DNA from: Eublepharis macularius
Lineage: Eukaryota; Chordata; Lepidosauria; Squamata; Eublepharidae
Length of the DNA stretch: 64,000 bases
Assembly (NCBI RefSeq): GCF_028583425.1
Contig: NC_072796.1
Span: 130,545,464 to 130,609,463, forward strand
Direction of reading: 5' to 3'
The notes beneath the pieces are model-generated. The model saw nothing but the letters and a program-made list of their open reading frames with translations, was not told the DNA's origin and searched no databases. The position numbers were made by a program, and so were the translations under genes. Of this stretch, positions 12,283-23,400 are shown piece after piece. The stretch's first letter is position 1, and each line of letters opens with the position of its first letter.

Positions 12283-12540
12283 CCTGTCCCGTGTTATTTG
12301 AAACACTGGAGCGGCCTGCAATAGCATTCAGTTTGAATCAAAATTGTGCCAGTCAGCTGATTCTTTTGGGTGGGTTATGGTGAGGATTCTGCTCTCCGCT
12401 AGAGGTGTCTGCTTGTGAGATTGCAAACAAGCATCCTGAAACCAAAGCCAACCTACGGGGCCAAGTTCAGGGCCTTCACTTTGTCTTTTGCTCATCCGCG
12501 TTTGTTGCCACAACCAGTGCTACAGTATACACGTTGGGGG

Positions 12541-12583
12541 TTATGTGTATATAAATATGTGTGTGTGTGTATATATATATAGA

Positions 12584-12612
<29 letters not shown>
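12541..12612. repeat. (GT)n/(TA)n microsatellite
   Basis: A GT run passes into TATATA tracts inside the PHF20L1 3' UTR. Confidence 0.9.
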
Positions 12613-12615
<3 letters not shown>

Positions 12616-13057
12616 CCATATGCATATTGCATTCTAGAGACATATTTATATTGACATGTCTAGTTTTATTACTATAGACTGAAGACCTTGGTGACACAAT
12701 ATTTAAAATGTTACCTTTTAACAAGCAGTTTCTATTAAAACGAAAATGAAAATAATGTATGTACAGGTTTTGAAATTTGTAAAAAAAAAACAAATTAATT
12801 TTTTTTTAAAAAAAAAATATTGACTGTTCAAAAGAGCCTGTGCAGCTGAGGACGGCTCCGTTCTTGAACTCTATGCCTCTCCGACTGTTTCAGTGCTGGT
12901 GATGTATATAAAAACCATATATGAGAGAGCTGCTCCATAAGCAGTAAACTTGAAGCTTCCCCTGGGATAAAAGAGTACAAGCCACTGTACATTACAAATG
13001 TATTTAAATTTGCAGATACACTGTTCTATATGTAAGGTACTGTATGTAAAGCTGTTT

Positions 13058-13063
13058 ATTAAA
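13058..13063 (+). terminator. PHF20L1: Candidate distal polyadenylation signal ATTAAA
   Basis: Second most common vertebrate poly(A) hexamer, about 1.84 kb after the stop, preceded by AT-rich sequence typical of a 3' UTR end. Interspersed repeat (tRNA SINE) begins soon after at about 13,150, consistent with the transcript ending here. Confidence 0.5.
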
Positions 13064-13149
13064 CTATTCTGCATACTTGGCATTCTTTCACTCTCGTTCA
13101 CCTGCCTTAAAAAAATACAGACTGTAAAATGCCTTCCGTAACCCTAAAA

Positions 13150-13353
13150 AGAAGTTTGCATGTGGCGTAGTAGTGATTAGAGTGTTGAACTCTAATCTCC
13201 GCTTTGCCATGGAAGCTTGCTGGGTGACCTTGGTCCAGTTGCACATGCTCAGCGTTGCCTACCTTGCAAGGTTGTACTGAGAACAAACTGGAGGGGAGGA
13301 GAATGGTGTAAGCTGCTTTGGAACCCCACTGGGCAAAAAGGTTTGGTATAAAT
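13150..13353 (+). mobile_element. tRNA-derived SINE
   Basis: A-box-like GTGGCGTAGTAGTGATTAG at the 5' end, then GCTTGCTGGGTGACCTTGG and GGAGGGGAGGAGAATGGTG. Same body as 10680 and 42370. Its 3' end was the landing site of the Penelope-like unit at 13366. Confidence 0.75.
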
Positions 13354-13365
13354 GAAGTAAATAAT

Positions 13366-13625
13366 GGTTGTTGTGGGTTTTCCGGGCTGTATTGCCGTGG
13401 TCTTGGCATTGTAGTTCCTGACGTTTCGCCAGCAGCTGTGGCTGGCATCTTCAGAGGTGTAGCACCGAAAGACAGAGATCTCTCAGTGTCACAGTGTCAC
13501 TGAAGATGCCAGCTACAGCTGCTGGCGAAACGTCAGGAACTACAATGCCAAGACCACGGCAATACAGCCCAGAAAACCCACAACAACCATCTTTCTCCGA
13601 CCGTGAAAGCCTTCGACAATACATC
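13366..13625. mobile_element. Penelope-like inverted terminal-repeat pair with hammerhead motifs
   Basis: Left arm (minus sense) and right arm (plus sense) are reverse complements around a short centre near 13,490. The unit is flanked by GAAGTAAATAAT at 13354-13365 and 13626-13637. Each arm holds CTGAAGA, a GCCAGC/GCTGGC stem and GAAACGTC: minus arm 13454-13420, plus arm 13500-13534. No reverse transcriptase is present. Assignment to Penelope-like elements rests on the hammerhead-bearing inverted terminal-repeat layout. Confidence 0.7.
13400..13472 (-). ncRNA. Candidate hammerhead ribozyme
   Basis: Minus strand: CTGAAGA (13454-13448), stem GCCAGC/GCTGGC, GAAACGTC ending at 13420. Outer stem I is weaker (TCGG against CCAA). 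Confidence 0.45.
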
Positions 13626-13637
13626 GAAGTAAATAAT

Positions 13638-14149
13638 AGTGCTGGATTTCTGAAGCAAAAATTGATGATGTTTTGTGGACTTTGATGTTAAAACTACATT
13701 TTGTAAGAAACTAGGCTGTTGGTACTAGTCCTAGCCCAACGAAACTCGGCCTGTTTACTTGAGATGCTTTTGATTGCAGAGGCCCGAAATGGAACTGGAG
13801 ACCTTCAGCACATGTAGGGGACTACGCTGCTTGCAGAAGGAACACAAAGGCAGTTGCTTTCCGCTGTACTTCGCATCAGTTAACGCAGCCCCTAGGTACA
13901 TACGTGGCCTTCAGCTTTCAACTTACTTCCCCGTGTGCCTGAATCCCAGCATGTAATAGCAAATATGCAAAACTGGCAATGTGTAGTGTGTCCCCTTTTC
14001 CTTTTGTTGGATCACATGATTCTTCCATGCATTGTGCATGTTAGTTGTTTCTGCAATTCCCCCCCCCCCCCACTTTTTTTTTTCCCTTTTGGAGTGATGG
14101 GATGTGCTTTGAGGAGAGAAACGATGAAGAAATCCCTGGTGGGTCAGTC
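13638..14149. other. Intergenic spacer between PHF20L1 and TG
   Basis: No gene seen. A poly(C)/poly(T) tract lies at about 14060-14085. The TG promoter follows. Confidence 0.6.
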
Positions 14150-14342
14150 ATCCGAGATGGTTCAAGTGACTGTCTTAACAACAAGACCTGCGTCATTGGA
14201 CCTTATTGAGTGCCCGGTCTTCCGTTTCATAAGTGAAGCCCTTCAAGCAGAGGCACTATAAAAGCCTGAGTGAGAACAGCATTAAGTCTGAGCGTCCGAA
14301 TCCCTGTGCCTGTCGGTGGGATCCGTCTTCCTGTTTCCCAGG
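14150..14342 (+). promoter_or_regulatory. TG: TG proximal promoter and 5' UTR
   Basis: A TATAAAA box at 14257-14263 puts the start of transcription near 14,288 and leaves a 5' UTR of about 55 nt before the ATG at 14343. Upstream lie CAAG cores at 14163 (in TTCAAGTG), 14182 and 14244, the last just before the TATA box. The thyroglobulin promoter in mammals is TATA-driven and bound by NKX2-1 (TTF-1), whose sites contain CAAG, together with PAX8 and FOXE1. The TATA box and CAAG cores are seen; factor binding is inferred. Confidence 0.65.
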
Positions 14343-14406
14343 ATGGGCCTCTTCCTCCTTAACACCTTTCTATGCTTTGTTAATATAGCGGCAGCCAGTA
14401 TATTTG
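14343..14406 (+). CDS. TG: TG exon 1: signal peptide
   Basis: The first ATG after the TATA box encodes a hydrophobic leader ([18 protein letters not shown]) followed by SIF, then a GTAAGT donor. The predicted mature end S-I-F-E-Y places a Tyr at mature position 5, as in human TG. Confidence 0.93.
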
Positions 14407-17400
14407 GTAAGTGAATCTCTGTTGCTTTGCTCATTTGCTCCTGCCCTCTAGCCTCAGAATTTATTCTCGTTTACGGGCTTGCGTATCCCTTTTCACAATA
14501 TTTCAGGGGGTGCCGTAGATAACACAGCTACTTGTGAGTGAGCCAGGTGGAAGGGTGCCAAGACTCTCTTATTCTGAAATAGATCACTTGTTTTGTAGAA
14601 AGAAGGTGGACTCCATTTTATTTACTTTTAACTGTACTTTCTAGCCAGTTCATATTTAACATACAGCTTTGGGAAATGCAAAAACTTGCAAGTACCTACT
14701 TGTGAACAACTTGATCCTTTGAGACTAGCTACTATAATAGCCAAACTGCAGAAGAATCTTGTGGGACTGATGGAGGTTGACCTGTAAACCCACCTAAACT
14801 AGACTGCAAAAACTCATGTTGCAATAATCTTAGGCTTCAAGGTGGCGCAAGACTCTTGCTTTTACTGTCACACGTTAATTCATATACTCACATAGAATCT
14901 AATTAAACTCTTTTCTGGAGGTTAGTCTGTCACTTTAGGAATGTGCAGGGCTCATTTCGAGGGGGACCGCGCAGGACTCCAGTTCTGGCAGTTCCCCAAA
15001 GAGGTCACATGTCAGGTGGCCCTGCCCACCTGACTCTCTGCCATTTTGGGCCCGTTTTGTCCTGGATTGGGGCCGAAACCGCCTGGATCGCGCCTCTTGA
15101 CGGGTGGTGGATCACTCTCCCACTCAGCAGCATCCCAATCTTGACCATTTTGGTCCCCTTTTCGGCCATTTTCAGCCCCTTTTTGCCATTTTGGGCCCAA
15201 TTTCGGTCCTGAATGGCCAGGATTGGGTCCAAAAAGCCAGGATAGGTGATGTCAGGGGGTGTGGCATATGCAAATCAGTTGTGCTAATGACATTTCAGGT
15301 GATGGCAAGGGGCGTGGCATATGCTAATGGGTTATGCTGATGAATTCCTCCAGCTCTTTTTCTACGAAATGACCCCTGGGAATGTGGATATAAACAGATG
15401 TATTGTGAATGCCCCACACCATTTTTATGGGGGTAGAACATCATTATCAATAAATTTCATTTTCAAAGTAGCCTCATCTGTGGATATTTATATCCAGAGA
15501 CTGGAGCTGTGGACAGATGCCCATGAAAGATTGATCTTTCTACAAAAAGGAGAAAAGCCCCAGGTTTCTAGAAAAATCTGAAATCTTATTTTAAAAAAAT
15601 AGGGTGGTGGGGGGAAGGGTTATTTATTTATTTATTTTATTCTATTTATACTGCACCCTCCCCACAGATGGTTAAAACCTCCAAAACGATAGGAGCAGTG
15701 CCTGTAGCTTTAAGAAATGAATGTCCTCAGTGGCTGTTAATAGGTAACCACAACAGTATTGTCAGCCTCCAAACCTTGGTTTCTGTCAATAAAAGGCTGA
15801 GGGGACAGCTTTGCAGAGCTGTTTGACATTTGACAGAGGACTCGTTAGGGCCCTGACTGACAGCAGCCACTTACCAACTTTGCACTGTGTGACTTACATG
15901 ATTCAATCAGGCCTGGCCTAACCTACCTCACAGGGTTGCTGTGAGGATAAAATTGAGGACAAGGGAATGAAGTCAACTGCTTTGGGTACCCATTGTGTAG
16001 AAAAATAGGGTATCAAGTAAATAAGCTGGAGATGGGGGAGGACAAAAGGCTGGTTGGTGAGTGGGAAGGAAAGACCAATGTAGGAAAAGTTGATACGGGG
16101 GGCTGCCAGGAGAAGAAAATGAGGACATCATATGAGAAAGGGGGGGGGATGAAATGACCCCCCTGCAAGTCCTTGTGAGTTTCCCATCATACAGCTGGAC
16201 CCACTGGCTAGAAGGGTGTACGTGAGCTCAGCCCGGTGGCCGATGTAGCACAATTTCACCATATTTTTCTAAGGTCGAATGTTTGAGGAGAGGGAAGGAG
16301 GGAACGTTGAAGACTGAGGCAGATAGGTTGGCTGATGAGTGGTCTCACCAGTTCCCCAAGTCCTTGAGGAGCCCGGGACGGTCAAAAAGCAAAATTCACT
16401 GCCTAGGGGTAATAGTCCTTGCCACTCAGGTAACTGGCTGCCACCAGTTCCCTCTAGCTGACCCCAAGCTTAGAGACTGAGGAAACCTAGTCTTCAGGCT
16501 TAATGGGTGTTAATCAACAGGTCAACCTTACAAGGTAGGATCCCTGCAGACTAACTTCCACAAATACAGTTGTTTGGTTGCTGGGGCCAGTCAAGCTAGT
16601 GTTTGACCACTATACTATGTCGCTTCCAGAAGTTGAGGATGGGTAGCTCGAGGAATTGCTACAAACTATGGTTTTATCAAAGACTTTCTGGCTATTCCTA
16701 GAGCTGCACACTGTCACTTCCTGGTTATCCCAGGAAGTGACATCGTCACACTCGTGATTGCCACTACCTCCAATATGCCCCCACCAATTGTTAAGTTTGA
16801 CCTGGCAACCTTAGGTGGCTGTGAGGATAAAAATGAGGGAGGAAAAACAATTGTTGATGCTCTGACCTTTGAGGAAGAAAGGTGGGATAATAGAGGGTCT
16901 TCCACAAGGTTGGGGCTTAGTACTAGAGTTGCCAGAGCAAAATGGGGATGGATGAACAGATTTTTCTCAGTTGCTCCACAGCTCTAGCTTTAAAAGTTCC
17001 AGTTTTGATATACCGTATCTTGTTCTATCTGGACTACCTGGGTTCTCTAAATTTTTCTGTACTTGCCTAATTGATGGCTGGATTGTTTAGCTTCTTGGGC
17101 AAATATAACAGTGGTGTATATAGGAGCTGGGAACTTCTTACTTCCAGCAAAGGAGATACAGAGCCAAAATTGGGGGCGGGGGGCAGGATATGCTTGCCAG
17201 CTTTTTGAAGGCACAAAGGGAGGAAGGAGTGGGCTCCACGAAAGTATGGAAACTGGTTCAAGACCCACCCAACTGGGGCCAGAATCCGTGGGATCAAGGG
17301 CTGGAGCCCATGTGCCCAGGGGTAGAGTTAAAAAGTCAAAGGGGTATAGAGCCAATACAAAATACTAATCCATCTAAGCTGCAGAGGTCAGGAGAGAAAG

Positions 17401-20400
17401 GGAAGTGGGAAAGGCAGCCCACAACAGCTGCAGTGTTTAGAGGAGCTGTTTTTAAAGCACAGAAAAGCCTGGTTTGAAAAAATGCCCATTAAAGTCAACT
17501 GCAAAGATCTTGCAGAGCATATTCCTTTGCCTTCCCCTCACAAACCCAACCAACCATCAGGCCTTCAGCGCTTCTCTTAGTATCCCTTGCAGAGCCCAAG
17601 GACAGGGGAAGCCGTTCCCTCCAAGGTTCATATCTCATGGTGAAAAGGACTCTCCAGGCAAGGCAATTGGCAAAGCAGAACAGAGTTTATTAGGATGGCC
17701 ACCCAGTGCAAACCAGAGAAGCAAGAATGTATCAGTGAGGCCATTTCAGTTCCAGCTTTTATACAGTTCAATATGGTAACGAGCACCATCAGTTTACGTG
17801 TTACAGTGATGTAAGACTGAGGTCATTAAGAGATATTCGTTCTAAAAATGCTACAGTTACAGATTTTATATCAACATTGGTCAAGCAGAAGAACGTGTAA
17901 GCATCCGAGATAAAAGATATGTTACGTCTGGGCAGTTCAAGAGTAGACCATCCCTTCTAGGCAGGGTTCATTTCGAGGGGGAACGGGTTGGAACGCAGTT
18001 CCGGCAGTTCCCCAAAGAGGTCACACGTCAGGTGGCTCTGTCCACCTGACTCTTGGCCATTTTGGGCCCATTTCAGCCTGTATTAGGGTCGAAACAGCCC
18101 AGATCGGGCCTCTGACGGGTGATGGATCACTCTCCCACTCAGCAGCAGCCCGATCCTGACCATTCTGGGCCCCCTTTCAGCCATTTTCAGCCCCTTTTTG
18201 CCATTTTGTGTCCAATTTCGGCCCTGAATGGCCAAGATTGGGTCCAAAACAGCCAGGATAAGTGATGTCAGGGGGTGTGGCATATGCTAATCAGTTATGC
18301 TAATGAGTTATGCTAATGAGTTCCTCCAGTTCTTTTTCTATGAAATGACCCCTGCTTCTAGGAACAGTTTGTCTGGTACTGTACTAGATATTGCACACTA
18401 AGCAGAGAACAAGCTTGGTCAGCAGAAGAACGTAGCAAGGAAGTTCAGAGAAAAGGGGGAGTGAGTTTCTACTGGGCTCATCATAAAAGGAATATTTAAT
18501 TATCCTAAAACGGGATATTCAGATTTCCTTCCCAAACAACTATAATTTTGCTTCCTAGGATAGATAATTGTTTCATAACTGCTTGCTGGCAAGAAGTTCC
18601 AGTGGTTGGACTAGGGTTGCCTGGCCTGGCAATCAGCATGAGACTGGGGAAGAGGGGTGACTGTTGATAGAATGACATCACTTCTAGGGAAAAAAATGGA
18701 AGTGACATGGTACTTCTCTAGGAATTGCCAGAAACTCTATGGTAAAACCATAGACATTCTGGCGATTCCTACACAAGATAGACATCACTTGAAGGTTTTC
18801 TGCAGAAGTGACATCATACTGTTGGCCTGATTGTCTTAAAAAAAATTCTCCCACTAAGTTGGGCATGATGGGTCCCCTGACTTTGCGGGGGGTGGCAACC
18901 CTTGGTGGAACTTCAGGGTTTAGCTTCCTGTGGGACTTATCAAGAGATATCCTTCCACTCTCTTAATGGAAGGTTTTCTTCTGCAAGCACAAAACGCTCA
19001 GAATAAAACCCTTAGCAGCTTGTAATCAGGTGATCCTTCACAGAGCTCAAGATGGCAGGCTTCCTAGCCACAAGTGTTTAGAAAAGTGATGAAATCCAAA
19101 ATCCGATCTCCTGTTACACTTGTTATACTTGTTGGCCACCCATGCAAATATTTTTCATTACAGTGAACATTTATACGATTGAGCATTTACTTTACTGATT
19201 TGATTGGTTACCTACCTGTGGAATTGACTGGTTACTTACCTGTGGAATGACTTCTTGCTTTGTTGCACCTATTTATTTATTTATTACATTTCTAGACCAC
19301 CCTCCTCGTCGGACGGTCTCAGGGCAGTGTAACAACATACAATTTATAACATACAGTTTAAAACAATAAAAACATTATAAATAAACGTTTAAAACATTAT
19401 CCATGTGCAATAAAATTTCTCAGATGGCGGATATAAGTATGTGTCACACTTTATGAGCTCCTGCATAGGTGGTGGACGGTTGTCAGTGGTATGGCTGGCA
19501 AGAGGACAGCCTAGCCCCCACCAAACGCCTGGCGGAACATCTCCGTCTTGCAGGCCTGGCGGAAAGATAACAAATCCCGCCGGGCCCTAGTCTCCTCAGA
19601 CAGAGAGTTCCACCAGGTCAGAGCCAGGACTGAAAAGCCCCTGGTTCTGGTAGAGGCCAGATGGACCTCCCTGGGGCCAGGGACCATCAGCAACTGCTTA
19701 TTAGCTGATCGAAGCGACCTCCGGGGAACATACGGGGAGAGGCGGTCCCGAAGGTATGCTAAACCCAGTCCACATAGGGCTTTATAGGTCAATACCAAAA
19801 CCTTGAACCGGACCTGGTATTCAACTGGTAACTAGTGCAGTTGACGGAGGATGGGTGTTATATGTGCCATGATTGGAGCTCTGGCCACCACTCGTGCAGC
19901 TGCATTCTGAACCAGCTACAGTTTCCGGATCAAGCCCAAGGGAAGCCCCGCGTAGAGCGAGTTACAGTAGTCTAATCTGGAGGTGACCGTTGCCTGGATC
20001 ACTGTCGTAAGGTCATGGGTCGACAAGTATATTCACTATGTGTATATTCATTGTTCATTGTTGATTGAGTTGAATTCTCTTATATTATATTCAGGAATTT
20101 ATTATAACTTGAAATAATTTATTACAATTGTTGACTTGTACCTTACCCTACTCGTGTGGTTTCACCCTTACATCTTACCACCTGTAGGCTGGCAACCCTA
20201 AACTGCCTTGAGCACTAGACATGGTGGAGAAGGCAGTATATAAACTGAATAAATAAAAATCTTATTGGTCTCTAAGGTGCCACTGGACTCAAATCCTGCT
20301 GTTCTATGACTACAGTGTTATTTAGAGGGTTTCCCCCTTGTTAAAGACATCAAAACTCTGTCCTCTGTTAAATGAACATTCATTCAATCAGTTCATTCAA

Positions 20401-23400
20401 TCAGCTCTTGTTATAACAAGCAAAAAGCCTGACAAAAAGTCATCGTTATGAAAGTACGAGTGGCTTGGCGGATAAACGTACACTCTTGTGGTTTTCAGAA
20501 TATCAGGCAGAAACCCAGCCTCTTCGTCCTTGTGAACTTCAGAGGGAAAAGGCCTTTCAGCGAGGGGAAGATTATGTCCCCCAGTGCTCGGAAGATGGAC
20601 AGTTCAGGTAACAATCAGATGGCCTGATGGGAAATGTGCAGTAAGATGACAGAGAGCCAAGCTACAAGTGACGCCTGACACAGGTTGGACATTTGTCAGC
20701 TTCCCTCAAGTTTTGATGGGAAATGTAGGCATCCTGGTCTTGCAGCTTCGCTCTCCAACGGCTGTCCAATGGACATTTCAACTTTCATCTCTCCAACATT
20801 CTGCCAAGCTGCCTACATTTCCCATCAAAACTTGAGAGAAGCTGACAAGTGTCCAACCTGTGTCAGGCATCACTTGTAGCTTGGCTCTGAGGCACCTTTT
20901 GTTCTCCCATTCCTCTCAAGCTGTGCAAAAATTCATAGCAGTCAATTCTCAGAAGTCACGGGTACCAGAGTGCAAAATACACAAATGTCACGTCTGAAGG
21001 AAGTACATTTCTTTTTTAAAAATATTTATTTAGTTTTTCAAATTTAACAGTAACAAACAAAACTTTAACAGTGAAACATGGTTTCCAACATTCGTTCGTA
21101 CCTTTTTGTACATCAACATCAGTTATGCCGTTAAACAATAAGGCAAGTAGCTGAGCTTGTTGCCTTATTCTAGATGGTGAGCAGCACATGAAAATAGTCT
21201 CTCGGTCCAAGTAGCTGTTTTGCACGTTCATCTTCAGTTAAAAATTCTAGGATTGGGTACCAAAGCTCAATAAATTTTGACTTACAGTCAGGCATTTCAG
21301 ATTGTTTAATATAGTCAGTAAGTTTAGCCAAAACAAACTGGTCCCAAACTCTGAATAACCCATTTGAAATGGTAGGGCTCTTTCTGTTTCTCCATGCTGC
21401 AGCAACTGCTGATTTAGCTGCAGCTATCAAATGGGCTATCAAGATTTTTCTTACGTTTGGGATCGGAGTATCTTGCCAATCGTTTAACAAAATGATTTCT
21501 GGTCGGAGTGGGAGTTGGTAAGATGTCATTTCTTTAATATATATTTTTATATATTTTAGAGTGCTAAAGTACAACGTGCTAATAAATGTGCAACTAATAA
21601 ATATACCAGCCAGAGATGAAGCTGAACGTATCTTCCAACAATCAGCCGACGAGTCTTTGCCAGCGGATTTTCAATTCCCATTTCATACACTCACTTCCTT
21701 GCTGGCATTATTTTCATATATGGTCACCATTGGTACTCTAGTTCATCGCACAGTCGGTAGAGCAGACGGAGCTTCATCTCTGGCTGATTGCTGGAAAGTA
21801 GCATCCAGCTCCAGTTCTTCTTCATTTGCCTGTTGGTCGCTTCTATAAAAGTAACATCTGTAAATTGGAAGAGTATTTATGACCCTTCACCAGTTGGACT
21901 TTTATATTTTGTATTGTGTATTGTAATTTGTGACTTCTTAATTATTGTATACATTGATTGTGCTCGTTTGTCATTGTTAATTGCATTGTGGTATATTTAT
22001 TAGTTGCACATTTATTAGCACATTGCACTTTAGCACTCTAAAAATATATAAAAATACACAAAAATTGATTATGACTGCTTGTGATCCCTCTGGAGTAATT
22101 TGTTGTGGCTGGAATTCCATTGCTGAGGGAGCCCTATCTGCTTTTGATTACTTTAATATATTCAATCACTTCTTGCCAAAATTGATTAATGTGAGTGCAA
22201 TCCCACCAACAATGTAGGTAAGTGCCCTTTTCTCCACAGCCTTTCCAGCACATGGGTGATATGGAATGATCTATGTGCTGTAACCTTGAAGGGGTTAAGT
22301 ACCCAGCGTGTCATGATCTTTATTGATTGTATTGATTGTATTTCGATGTTCACGATATTGGAGTTAATTCCAGATTTCTTGCCATTTGCCCTCAGAGGTG
22401 TCCATATTGCATTACACTTCTAAAGTTCACTTCTAAAGTGTATCATGTGCTTGTTGAAAAATACTCAGGAACTGAGGTCAGGAAAAGATAAGGCTCTCCC
22501 TCAATGCTGGGCCAAGTCAGGTCTCGTACTTTGCCCCACAGATTGGAGGCAAGGAGCCAGGGATTGCCAAGTTGGAAAAATGATGGGTTGACTGGTTGGG
22601 ATGAAGATGAAGAGACGATTGGTGCAGAAGAAAAAGAATCTTTAATAACTGCACCACACCTGTGCATTTTGGGTGCAGCTTCATCAGCGGGAATCTTCCA
22701 GATGCTTTTTAGTTTCGTTCCCGTATATACACTTTAGTTCCGGGAACGGAACTAAAAAGAATCTGGAAGATTCCCCTTAATGAAGCTGCATGCGAAAAGT
22801 GTAGGGGTTGTACAATTAGTGCATTTACTGTTATAAACAGTCAATTTGTGAGGATTGAACTGAGGCGGAAGAGAGAAGTGTGGGTGCTGCTTTGAGCAGA
22901 ATGTGTGAGCTGAGTGTGATGGCTCTATTTCAGTCTTCTGCCCTGACAATGGGGTGGGTCCAGCCGTCTTCCAAGGTGTAGTGGTTAGGAGTGGCAGGAG
23001 TCTAATCTGGAGAACTGGGTTTGATTCCCCACTCCTCCGCTTGAAGCCAGCTGGGCGACCTTGGGTCAGTCACAGCTCTCTCAGAGCTCTCTCAGTCCCA
23101 CCCACCTCACATGGTGTCTGTTTTGGGGATAATAACAACACACTTTATAAACCACTCTGAGTGGGCATTCAGTTGTCCTGAAGGATGATATATTAATCAA
23201 ATGTTGTTGTTATTAAGTAGCTCTTCTTCCAGTGTCTTAACGCTGAAAATCTCTGGTTTGTCTCCTAGGAACATACAGTGGAACAAACTGCAGTTTTCTT
23301 GCTGGTGTGTAGATGAGAAAGGCACAGAGCTACCGGGCAGCAAACAGAACGGTTCTTCCATTGCTTGTAAGTCATGATTTGGAATGTGACCCCTTAAAGG

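Larger units (their letters stand above)
11216..13085 (+). other. PHF20L1: PHF20L1 3' UTR with alternative polyadenylation
   Basis: No other gene is visible between the stop codon and about 13,085. AATAAA lies at 12277-12282 with a GT-rich tract after it, and ATTAAA at 13058-13063; AATAAA-like hexamers also occur near 11440 and 11635. A (GT)n/(TA)n microsatellite sits at 12541-12612. The distal end is inferred from the last signal; cDNA would be needed to choose the site used. Confidence 0.65.

Noticed and set aside
14943..15340. Overlapping frames of 60-90 codons on both strands with Gly/Pro/Trp-rich repeats
   Set aside because: They are translations of the hAT family A interior, which has no coding signal; the same frames recur in the other copies with stops.
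17600..17950. Possible LTR (retroviral-type) fragment
   Set aside because: No TG...CA ends, primer-binding site, polypurine tract or gag/pol frame could be shown.
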